This document shows positions 1-5,296 of a stretch of DNA of 5,296 nucleotides, piece by piece. The DNA is from Treponema sp. (GTDB lineage: Bacteria; Spirochaetota; Spirochaetia; Treponematales; Breznakiellaceae). Below the pieces are notes generated by a model that did no database searches, was not told where the DNA came from, and saw only the letters and a list, made by a program, of their open reading frames with translations. The position numbers were made by a program, and so were the translations under genes. Location of the stretch: positions 1 to 5,296 of the forward strand of contig JAISBK010000067.1 in the NCBI GenBank assembly GCA_031266255.1, written 5' to 3'. Position 1 is the first letter of the stretch. Each line of letters starts with the position of its first letter.

Positions 1-500
1 ATGGAATTGGCAATAAAAGTACGGGTGATGATCATGTTATACACTCCCATAGCACCGGGGATCAGCATGGCCCAAACCGTGTTAAGCATGTGGAGGTCCC
101 GCAGGAGGAGATAATTGGGAATCATGCCCCCGGAGAAGAGCATAGTAAAGGTAAAGAAGAAAGTGATGGCGCCTCGGTGGGGAAGGTGTTTGCGCGCCAA
201 AGGGTAGGCACAGATAAGAGTTATGGATACATTGATGAGGGTACCAAAGACAGTATAAAAAATTGTGTTCCGGTAGCCCATGGGAATTCTGGTATCTTTA
301 AATACTGCCTCATAGCCCTGAAGGCCGGGTTCAACCGGCAAGAAAGTTACCTGCCCGGTAGAAACGGCATAAGGGGACGAGAACGAAGCAGAAACAATGA
401 AAATTATAGGGTAAAGGACACTTATTAATAAAAAGAATGAGATAGCGTAAACGATCGTGTAATAAACTTTATCCTCAAAGGGGATTCTCATTTTCCGCAT
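1..500 (-). CDS. Carbohydrate ABC transporter permease, LplC/YtcP type (partial, C-terminus off the window)
   Basis: This is the second inner-membrane permease of a sugar ABC importer; it would pair with the permease encoded just upstream to form the translocation pore. I translated 166 residues from ATG at 500; the frame is still open at base 1, so about the last 40% of a typical ~290-residue protein is missing. Visible features are a short cytoplasmic N-terminus, a first membrane segment at about residues 14-38, a periplasmic stretch (about 39-72), a second segment (about 78-100) and a third with the LFSGGMIPNYLLL signature (121-133), characteristic of LplC/YtcP permeases, followed by LNTVWAMLIPG. 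The EAA loop that contacts the ATPase would lie beyond the window. The start is supported by GAGGGG at 511-506, five bases upstream and overlapping the stop codon of the preceding gene, which indicates translational coupling. A second in-frame ATG lies three codons in. Family assignment is firm; the substrate is not readable from sequence. Confidence 0.93.
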   Translation of the reverse strand, partial: MRKMRIPFEDKVYYTIVYAISFFLLISVLYPIIFIVSASFSSPYAVSTGQVTFLPVEPGLQGYEAVFKDTRIPMGYRNTIFYTVFGTLINVSITLICAYPLARKHLPHRGAITFFFTFTMLFSGGMIPNYLLLRDLHMLNTVWAMLIPGAMGVYNMIITRTFIANS

Positions 501-505
501 AGTTT

Positions 506-511
506 CCCCTC
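506..511 (-). promoter_or_regulatory. Ribosome binding site of the second permease gene, overlapping the upstream stop
   Basis: GAGGGG on the minus strand with a five-base spacer to ATG at 500. It shares bases with the TGA stop (512-510) of the first permease, so a ribosome ending the first permease lands on the site for the second; this points to coupled, near-equal synthesis. Confidence 0.8.
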
Positions 512-1430
512 ACCAAAGACTTGTTTCGCTTAATTTATTCGCGATTTTATTAACCAGTATTATAAGAATAAGGTTGATCAGAGAATTGAAAAGTCCGATA
601 GCGGCGGCATAAGAAAAATCTGTTGGCCCGCCGGCGGCAAGTCCTTGTTTATACACAAAGGTTGATATAAGTTCGCTGGTACGGAGGTTAAGACTGTTCT
701 GCATAAGCCAAGCCTTTTCAAAACCAAGAGACATGAGAGATCCCAGCCTGAGGATAAGCAGAATGGTGATAGTCGGAGCCAGGGCAGGCAGATCAACATG
801 GAGAACCATTCTGAAGCGGGATGCCCCGTCCACCCTGGCGGCCTCGTAAAGCTCCTCCGGTACTGAGCTAAGGGTAGCTACATAGATAATCGAACTCCAG
901 CCAAAACCTTGCCAAATTCCTGACCATACGTAGACATGGGGAAAAGCGTCCGGCTTGCCAAAAATATCTATCGCCTGGTTTCCCGTTAACGCTTTTATTA
1001 CGATTCCATAGATCCCGTTCAGTGGGTGAAAAATTTGCATAAGCATACCGACAATTACTACCACTGAGATGAAGTGAGGCATATAGGTGATTGTCTGAAG
1101 GACTTTCTTGTAATGGCGGTTTTCAATGGTGTTAAGGCACAGGGCAAAAATGACAGGAAAAGGGAAACCGGCGATAATATCGTAAAGCGAAATCCGTAGG
1201 GTATTTCCGATAACTCGGGAGAACATGTATGAATTAAAAAACTTTTTGAAATTCGCCAAGCCTACCCAGGGGCTGCCCCAGATTCCTCCAAGGATAGTGT
1301 ATTTCTTGAAGGCAATCTGGACCCCCAGCATGGGTATGTAGGCAAAGATGATAATGTAGGTGGCAGGGAGAAGGAGAAAAAGGTACAACTGCCAATACCG
1401 GCCGTATTTTTTTTGTATATCCTGGTACAT
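510..1430 (-). CDS. Carbohydrate ABC transporter permease, LplB/YteP type
   Basis: First inner-membrane permease of the importer, 306 residues, close to the usual ~300 for this family. Predicted membrane segments lie near residues 14-34, 72-100, 115-135, 165-190, 217-237 and 276-296, giving the standard six-helix fold. The N-terminal segment with YIPMLGVQIAFKKY is typical of LplB/YteP proteins. The cytoplasmic EAA loop, which docks the ATPase, is clear at 193-220 (EELYEAARVDGASRFRMVLH, then DLPALAP). I prefer ATG at 1430 because GAGGGAG at 1443-1437 stands six bases before it; an in-frame ATG at 1445 would add five residues but has no clear ribosome site. The gene follows the binding-protein gene after a long gap and is followed after 9 bases by the second permease, so the two permeases are co-transcribed. 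No ATPase is encoded nearby; in related systems a shared MsmX-type ATPase serves several importers (family knowledge). Confidence 0.95.
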   Translation of the reverse strand: MYQDIQKKYGRYWQLYLFLLLPATYIIIFAYIPMLGVQIAFKKYTILGGIWGSPWVGLANFKKFFNSYMFSRVIGNTLRISLYDIIAGFPFPVIFALCLNTIENRHYKKVLQTITYMPHFISVVVIVGMLMQIFHPLNGIYGIVIKALTGNQAIDIFGKPDAFPHVYVWSGIWQGFGWSSIIYVATLSSVPEELYEAARVDGASRFRMVLHVDLPALAPTITILLILRLGSLMSLGFEKAWLMQNSLNLRTSELISTFVYKQGLAAGGPTDFSYAAAIGLFNSLINLILIILVNKIANKLSETSLW

Positions 1431-1436
1431 TTCCGT

Positions 1437-1443
1437 CTCCCTC
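1437..1443 (-). promoter_or_regulatory. Ribosome binding site of the first permease gene
   Basis: GAGGGAG on the minus strand, six bases before ATG at 1430. It favours this start over the ATG at 1445, which overlaps the site. Confidence 0.65.
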
Positions 1444-1445
1444 AT

Positions 1446-1688
1446 CGTATGAAAAATTATTGATATCGGTAATCCATACCTTTTTCCCGATAAACCGAAT
1501 GACCCATGCCTGTTCGTTTGTTCCCAAAGAACCTACTGTTCACTAGAGTGCTCCAGATAAAATCATAATTCAGCGCATGAATCAAAGCCTTGGATCTCTC
1601 CGTTTTGTTTCACCATTGGATTTTTCTGTTATTCTACGCACCACCTCCCATCCATTCCGGTATGGCATAGCATGATCCCTTAAAGCAT
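1446..1688 (-). other. 243-base intergenic stretch between binding-protein and permease genes
   Basis: No credible gene is present. A TTG-started frame of 97 codons (1527 to 1234) runs from here into the permease gene in another frame and has no family resemblance. I see only weak pairing (GTTC and GAAC around 1521-1533) and one isolated -10-like TATGAT on the minus strand at 1567-1562, without a correctly spaced -35. There is no clear intrinsic terminator, so the operon probably reads through. The gap is long compared with the 9 bases between the two permeases and may serve to make more binding protein than permease. Confidence 0.5.
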
Positions 1689-3350
1689 CTACTTATTCAT
1701 CCGATCCCAAGCCGACTGGGTTGCTTTTATAACATCCTGAAGACTCATCTTATCAAATTCTGCCACATAGCTGTCCCAGTCGCGATCGATATTGAGATCT
1801 CCAGTGGCAAAACGGGCAAAAGATTCCTGGACATAAGTAGTAATAGTAGTGTAGAGGTCATTCATAATTTCCTGTTCCTGTTCATTATAAATGAGGCCAA
1901 CGATAGGATTTCGGTTTGCGAATTGGATGGCCGGGCCGATAGTACGACCAAGAGGGGCGACCATATCATAAGGATCATCAGTAGCTATATCGGCGCCTGC
2001 CCATTTCATTCCCCTGATTTGAGGACCGTTTCCGGCCCAGTGTTTGTTCTGTAACGTTCCCCATTTTAAAATAGGCCTCGCCTGGGCTTTGTATCCATAG
2101 TCATCCCAATATCCCTTCTCGTTAGGCCCCGGCGGCAACCAGTCAACATCCTTTTCTCCATAATATTGGGCTACAGACATATCTTCTCGTCCCAAAAAAT
2201 CACCCATCATAAAAGCCGATTCCGGAGTTTTACAATTCTTAGTTATTAACATCCTAATGGACGGAAGCTGAGGTGTCCAGAGCGCCTGCCTTCCTACAGG
2301 GCCTTCCAGAGGTGGTAGTATTACGTACTGACTTCTCTTAATATCGTTGGCCCCAAGTCTGGACCCGGAAATACCAACAAAGGAACCGACCTTGGGCGGG
2401 TCGGGACTCACCACAGCAAAAAGCTGTACATTATCCTGGGTAAAGGATAAAGGCGAGAGTAGGCCTTCATCAACAAGCTGTTTGGTATAACGGAGACCTT
2501 CCCGCCAGCCAGGTTTATTAAAGGGAACATCTATTTTCCCATTATTTATCATCCAAAAATTCTGCTGGGTATAAATAAAAGGCATCATCATTGCGTAAAG
2601 ATAATTAGTACCCATATTATCTCGATTTCCCATAAGGGGGATCTCGTCTTTTAGACCATTACCGTTAGGATCTCTATCCCTAAAGGCTCTTAGAACAGCC
2701 AAGAATTCACCAGTACTTTGAGGCATGGCCAATCCTAATTTCTGGAGCCAGGGTTCATAAATCATAATCCGAGCTGGGGAATATTCATTATTTACTGATA
2801 AACCAGTAGCAAACATTCCATATATATTCCCATCATAACTGGTTATATATTTTATGGGATCATAATTTAAATCATTAATAGACTCGTTGATCCAATAAGC
2901 ACTGTTTTTATAGTAATCATTCAATGGAACAAGCATACCAGCCTGACCATATTTAGTTATGGATGCAAGATTAAACCCTCCCCCAATAAGTACATCCGGC
3001 AGATCGGTGCCTCCCGCCATGACCATAAGTTCCAATTTTTGGTTCATTTCTCCTGTAGGATACAGTTCAAATGACAAATTATAATTACCCTTTTCTTCAA
3101 CCTGCCTGGTCATCCAATTGGTTTCAAAGTCCTCCACCATGGCGTTTTGCTCTACCCCAATCCTTAAGGATACTGTATTCTTATTTATTGGGAAAGTTCC
3201 GGATGGGTTCAAATTGGGATCCCGTTGATATCCTTTGACAGGAGAGGCTGCCATCTCTCTTCCGGACTGGCCGCCCGCAAAAACTACGATGTTTAAGATA
3301 GTCAAACCAAGGACCAGCATAGCCGTCTTTGTTCCAAGACCTATTTTCAT
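1689..3350 (-). CDS. Extracellular (periplasmic) solute-binding protein of an Lpl-type carbohydrate ABC transporter
   Basis: This is the 553-residue sugar-capturing subunit of the importer, a length normal for LplA/YtcQ-type binding proteins, which are larger than ordinary ~420-residue sugar-binding proteins. The signal peptide has Lys2 and Lys8, a hydrophobic core at about 9-24, and a VFA-GGQSG junction at 23-30 suggesting cleavage after Ala25. There is no cysteine there, so it is not a standard lipoprotein. An EF-hand-like loop DRDPNGNGLKDE (225-236; D1, D3, N5, G6 and E12 in place) is a recurrent feature of this family and probably binds calcium. GTDLPDVLIGGG (114-125) and QLVDEGLLSP (291-300) also fit the family. 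The start at 3350 is chosen because AAGGAG at 3362-3357 lies six bases upstream; a longer frame from 3395 has no signal-peptide logic. It is the first gene of the operon and is divergent from the fucosidase. A fucosylated glycan as ligand is an inference from that neighbour. Confidence 0.93.
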   Translation of the reverse strand: MKIGLGTKTAMLVLGLTILNIVVFAGGQSGREMAASPVKGYQRDPNLNPSGTFPINKNTVSLRIGVEQNAMVEDFETNWMTRQVEEKGNYNLSFELYPTGEMNQKLELMVMAGGTDLPDVLIGGGFNLASITKYGQAGMLVPLNDYYKNSAYWINESINDLNYDPIKYITSYDGNIYGMFATGLSVNNEYSPARIMIYEPWLQKLGLAMPQSTGEFLAVLRAFRDRDPNGNGLKDEIPLMGNRDNMGTNYLYAMMMPFIYTQQNFWMINNGKIDVPFNKPGWREGLRYTKQLVDEGLLSPLSFTQDNVQLFAVVSPDPPKVGSFVGISGSRLGANDIKRSQYVILPPLEGPVGRQALWTPQLPSIRMLITKNCKTPESAFMMGDFLGREDMSVAQYYGEKDVDWLPPGPNEKGYWDDYGYKAQARPILKWGTLQNKHWAGNGPQIRGMKWAGADIATDDPYDMVAPLGRTIGPAIQFANRNPIVGLIYNEQEQEIMNDLYTTITTYVQESFARFATGDLNIDRDWDSYVAEFDKMSLQDVIKATQSAWDRMNK

Positions 3351-3356
3351 GATTTT

Positions 3357-3362
3357 CTCCTT
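3357..3362 (-). promoter_or_regulatory. Ribosome binding site of the solute-binding protein gene
   Basis: AAGGAG read on the minus strand, six bases before ATG at 3350. It selects the start that directly precedes the signal peptide and excludes the longer frame from 3395. Confidence 0.85.
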
Positions 3363-3483
3363 CAAATAAATTGCCCCACAGATGGTAAAACCCACAGGGT
3401 ATATCTTATTTTATTCATCAATCTCTTGTTGAACAGTTTTAATTTTGCCTTTTACAATATGAAAAATGATATTTAAGCCTCTT

Positions 3484-3536
3484 TTTACCACTGCAAATCC
3501 ATTTTTCAGGATGAAAAACGGATTTGCAGTGGTAAA
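3484..3536. repeat. 53-base near-perfect inverted repeat in the divergent control region
   Basis: The outer arms are 17 bases and match perfectly: TTTACCACTGCAAATCC at 3484-3500 and its reverse complement at 3520-3536. After one A/C mismatch (3501/3519), an inner 7-base arm pairs TTTTTCA (3502-3508) with TGAAAAA (3512-3518), leaving only GGA (3509-3511) at the centre. It lies between two divergent genes, so it cannot be an ordinary 3' terminator, and neither side is followed by a T-run of the right form. It ends seven bases before the putative -35 of the fucosidase promoter, which suits an operator; a cruciform or a small mobile repeat are alternatives. The repeat is seen directly; the function is inferred. 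Confidence 0.9.
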
Positions 3537-3542
3537 TTCAGG

Positions 3543-3570
3543 TTTCCACTGTTCTGATCCGTGTTAGAAT
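3543..3570 (+). promoter_or_regulatory. Putative sigma-70 promoter of the fucosidase gene
   Basis: TTTCCA (3543-3548, four of six matches to TTGACA) is followed after 16 bases by TAGAAT (3565-3570, five of six matches to TATAAT). The latter is preceded by TG at 3562-3563 in the extended -10 position. Transcription would start near 3577, giving a leader of about 27 bases that contains the GGAGG ribosome site. The 53-base palindrome would then sit just upstream of the -35, at a position suited to an activator or a repressor. This was identified by eye only. Confidence 0.4.
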
Positions 3571-3591
3571 ATCCGCTATATATTTTTGTAT

Positions 3592-3596
3592 GGAGG
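3592..3596 (+). promoter_or_regulatory. Ribosome binding site of the fucosidase gene
   Basis: GGAGG with a seven-base spacer to ATG 3604. It decides the start: the upstream in-frame TTG at 3586 would place this site inside the coding sequence. Confidence 0.8.
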
Positions 3597-3603
3597 AATT
3601 TGC

Positions 3604-4926
3604 ATGCCAAAACTTATTTCAAAACCTGAATATGAGGAACAGACCGCCGCAAGCCGGGATCGTCGCATGACATGGTGGCGGCAGGCGCGATTTGGAATGT
3701 TTGTACATTTTGGGCTTTATACGATATTAGGACGCCACGAATGGGCTATGGCTAATGAAAAATGGCCAATACATGAATATGAAAAACTGGCGGACAAGTT
3801 TAGGCCTAACCCAGGGGCACCAAAAGAATGGGCCAAGCTGGCAAAGACCGCAGGAATGAAATATATGGTTATGACCACGAGGCATCATGAGGGTTTCAGT
3901 CTGTGGAATTCGAAGGTGAACCCCTATAACAGCGTCAACTATGGCCCCAAACGGGATATAGTTCAAGAATTTGTTGATGCATGCCGAGAACAGGAGCTTA
4001 AAATTGGGTTTTATTCTTCTCTCATGGACTGGCATCATCCCGATGGGGGTGCCGCTGCTTATGACAGTACGGCCCGAAAGCGATTCAACGACTATATTTA
4101 CAGTCTTAACGAAGAACTTCTGAGTAATTATGGAAAGATAGATATTCTTTGGTTTGATGTACCCCGGCCCATGGAACACACCGAAGGCTGGAACTCAATA
4201 GAAATGAACCAGCGCCTTAGGGCCCTGCAGCCTGATATTATCATTAATAACCGAAGCCACCTCCCTGAAGATTTCGGCACTCCCGAAGAACATATAACAG
4301 CGGAAAAAGACAGGGATTGGGAAGCTTGCATGACTTTTAATGGTCTTTCCTGGGGTTATATTGATTCCAAGCGGGTCGTACCATATAGCTACAATGTACA
4401 GCAAATTCTCCGGATGCTGGCCACCTGTTCGGCAGGATGCGGCAATCTTCTTCTCAACATAGGTCCTGCCCCTGATGGTTCTGTGCCTCCCGAGGTGGTA
4501 GGGCCGCTCGCTGCAACAGGAAAATGGTTAGAGTTGAATGGAGAATGTACTTATGGTAAAATTTTCAATTTCAATAATCTAGCGGTATCAGCATTTAAAG
4601 GCATGGGAGGAATAGGCAATCGGCTTTGTTCAATAAGTAAGAAGGAAAATACTATATATGTGTGGAATTGGATTTGGCCATCCGATGGTGAACTCATCAT
4701 TGCCGGATTGAGCGGTAAGCTTAAATCTGTTTACATTCTGTGGAATGGCAGAAGCATCGGTTTTACTCAAGAGAAGCTCAGAATAATTCTGAAAGATCTG
4801 TCGGAAGACAACTGTGATAAAATAGCTGGTGTTACAGTAATCGTTCTGGAGTTCGAATCAGAAGTAGAACTGATCCCGCATGCAACATTACCTGCACTTG
4901 CCTCAGGGAGAACCTTCGACATATAA
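3604..4926 (+). CDS. Alpha-L-fucosidase, glycoside hydrolase family 29, cytoplasmic
   Basis: A 440-residue GH29 enzyme that hydrolyses terminal alpha-L-fucose from oligosaccharides by a retaining mechanism. Family hallmarks are in order: WWRQARFGMFVHFGLYT (24-40), TTRHHEGFSLW (91-101), GFYSSLMDWHHPD (135-147), DILWFDVPRP (180-189) with Asp185 as the expected nucleophile, IIINNR (212-217), TPEEH (226-230), WEACMTFNGLSWGY (239-252), GCGNLLLNIGP (278-288) and GKWLELNGE (306-314). The acid/base Glu varies in position within GH29; Glu228, Glu229 and Glu240 are candidates I cannot separate by eye. Residues from about 320 onward form the usual small C-terminal beta domain. No signal peptide is visible, so the enzyme should act in the cytoplasm on imported sugars. 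ATG at 3604 is preferred over a TTG at 3586 because GGAGG (3592-3596) lies seven bases before it. It is transcribed divergently from the transporter genes, suggesting joint control. Family is near certain; linkage specificity is unknown. Confidence 0.96.
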   Translation: MPKLISKPEYEEQTAASRDRRMTWWRQARFGMFVHFGLYTILGRHEWAMANEKWPIHEYEKLADKFRPNPGAPKEWAKLAKTAGMKYMVMTTRHHEGFSLWNSKVNPYNSVNYGPKRDIVQEFVDACREQELKIGFYSSLMDWHHPDGGAAAYDSTARKRFNDYIYSLNEELLSNYGKIDILWFDVPRPMEHTEGWNSIEMNQRLRALQPDIIINNRSHLPEDFGTPEEHITAEKDRDWEACMTFNGLSWGYIDSKRVVPYSYNVQQILRMLATCSAGCGNLLLNIGPAPDGSVPPEVVGPLAATGKWLELNGECTYGKIFNFNNLAVSAFKGMGGIGNRLCSISKKENTIYVWNWIWPSDGELIIAGLSGKLKSVYILWNGRSIGFTQEKLRIILKDLSEDNCDKIAGVTVIVLEFESEVELIPHATLPALASGRTFDI

Positions 4927-5049
4927 CTTGTAATTGGTATTGGACCTAGTTTTATAACCCCGGTCCGAGCGATCGTGTTACGCAACAGATCCATACCCTA
5001 TCCCGGCAAGGAAACGCTGAAATTGTCAGATATGTTTAATGCCCAAGAG

Positions 5050-5085
5050 CCCGCTTGCGCGGGGGAGCTTCAGGGCGAAGTTTTT
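5050..5085 (+). terminator. Possible transcription terminator downstream of the fucosidase
   Basis: Two short stem-loops lie in tandem: CCCGC/GCGGG (5050-5054 with 5059-5063, loop TTGC) and AGCTTC/GAAGTT with one G-T pair (5066-5071 with 5077-5082). The second is followed directly by T residues (5081-5085). It lies about 140 bases beyond the fucosidase stop. The second stem is short, so efficiency is doubtful. Confidence 0.3.
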
Positions 5086-5198
5086 GATTGACGGTTGCCA
5101 TTTGGTGCGGTAGGGTGATTGTTATGCCCGGACAGAAGAAGCACTGTCTAAAAACCATCCGCGCCTGTACCCATGGGATATCCAAACAAGGGAAAACC

Positions 5199-5220
5199 GG
5201 GGGGGGGGGGGGGGGGGGGG
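5199..5220 (+). repeat. Homopolymer of 22 G
   Basis: An uninterrupted run of 22 G residues, flanked by AAAACC on the left and TAAATT on the right. Runs of this length slip readily during replication and are also prone to sequencing and assembly error, so the count should be treated as approximate. It lies outside any supported gene. Confidence 0.9.
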
Positions 5221-5263
5221 TAAATTTGCAAAAACGTAACCGCCACAAACCCCACATACGGCC

Positions 5264-5290
5264 AACCCCGCAGGGGGTTTGTAAACCCCC
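5264..5290. repeat. Overlapping GC-rich inverted repeats at the window end
   Basis: AACCCC (5264-5269) pairs with GGGGTT (5274-5279) over a four-base loop. The same G/T block, GGGGGTTT (5273-5280), can instead pair with AAACCCCC (5283-5290). The two stems share bases and exclude each other. The right edge of the window cuts off the context, so whether this is part of a longer dispersed repeat or a regulatory switch cannot be told. Confidence 0.6.
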
Positions 5291-5296
5291 CGTGTA

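Larger units (their letters stand above)
3351..3603. promoter_or_regulatory. Divergent control region between transporter operon and fucosidase gene
   Basis: These 253 bases must hold the promoters of both transcription units unless one lies within the other gene. On the right are the fucosidase promoter candidate and ribosome site; in the middle is the 53-base palindrome; on the left is an AT-rich stretch (about 3401-3480) and the leader of the binding-protein gene. Several AT-rich hexamers in that stretch could serve as a -10 for the leftward operon, but I find none with a convincing -35 at proper spacing. CCCACAG occurs twice in direct orientation (3375-3381 and 3391-3397), 16 bases apart. 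Confidence 0.6.
4927..5296. other. 370-base non-coding region with GC-rich hairpins and a poly-G tract
   Basis: I find no supported gene here. A plus-strand frame from ATG 5124 stays open to the window edge, but it runs through the poly-G (as poly-Gly) and a hairpin and lacks protein-like character. A minus-strand frame (5257-5036) is proline-rich only because of the same tract. The stretch contains a weak inverted repeat GGACC/GGTCC (4942-4946 and 4962-4966), two small hairpins near 5050-5085, the G22 run and overlapping hairpins at the right end. It looks like repeat-rich intergenic DNA, possibly the upstream region of a gene beyond the window. Confidence 0.6.

Noticed and set aside
90..428. 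Plus-strand 112-codon frame
   Set aside because: It lies antisense to the second permease, whose minus-strand translation has clear family motifs (LFSGGMIPNYLLL). The plus-strand protein is low-complexity charged sequence with no recognisable domain.
1234..1527. Minus-strand 97-codon frame partly in the operon gap
   Set aside because: It starts with TTG, has no convincing ribosome site, and two thirds of it overlap the first permease in a different frame. It shows no family resemblance.
3484..3536. Palindrome read as an intrinsic terminator
   Set aside because: Both neighbouring genes are transcribed away from it, and no T-run follows the stem on either strand.
3484..3536. Palindrome read as an IS-derived mini-element
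   Set aside because: I found no convincing target-site duplication beyond two T residues on each side. It is not excluded, but not supported from this single copy.
3727..4179. Minus-strand 150-codon frame opposite the fucosidase
   Set aside because: It is antisense to conserved GH29 motifs; its sequence is a shadow of that gene.
5036..5257. Minus-strand frame with a polyproline stretch
   Set aside because: The prolines come only from the G22 tract, and the rest covers hairpin-rich DNA without protein-like features.
5124..5296. Plus-strand frame from ATG 5124 open to the window end, with poly-Gly
   Set aside because: It could in principle be a phase-variable gene start, but the flanking residues resemble no protein, the putative ribosome site is poorly spaced, and its end is encoded by an inverted repeat. 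More sequence to the right would be needed to revive it.
1..5296. CRISPR array, tRNA, rRNA, transposase or phage genes
   Set aside because: No regularly spaced repeats, no cloverleaf-like segments, no rRNA-like blocks, and no recombinase or phage motifs were seen.

Overview
The window holds a carbohydrate-uptake operon on the minus strand and a divergent alpha-L-fucosidase gene on the plus strand. The organism looks like a diderm gut bacterium, most likely a spirochaete of the Treponema group. This is inferred from the binding-protein signal peptide (it ends VFAGGQSG with no lipobox cysteine, a style I associate with treponemal solute-binding proteins), the Lpl-type transporter, strong Shine-Dalgarno sites and moderate base composition. 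No rRNA or marker gene is present to prove it.

Minus strand, in transcription order: a solute-binding protein (3350 to 1689), a 243-base gap, a first LplB/YteP-type permease (1430 to 510), and after only 9 bases a second LplC/YtcP-type permease (500 to beyond base 1, so its C-terminal part is missing). No ATPase gene is present. Transporters of this class usually rely on a shared MsmX-like ATPase encoded elsewhere.

Plus strand: a complete GH29 alpha-L-fucosidase (3604 to 4926) without a signal peptide. The binding protein would capture a fucosylated or similar oligosaccharide in the periplasm, the two permeases would import it, and the cytoplasmic fucosidase would remove terminal L-fucose. 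The substrate is inferred only from gene neighbourhood.

The divergent region (3351-3603) contains the most striking non-coding signal: a 53-base, almost perfect inverted repeat (3484-3536). It sits just upstream of a plausible extended -10 promoter for the fucosidase and is a good candidate for the shared control element of the locus.

The last 370 bases (4927-5296) contain no convincing gene. They hold several GC-rich small hairpins and an uninterrupted run of 22 G (5199-5220), which is either a length-variable tract or an assembly weak point. I see no CRISPR array, tRNA, rRNA, transposase or phage gene. Nothing here amounts to a clearly new system; the palindrome and the poly-G tract are the parts worth a second look.
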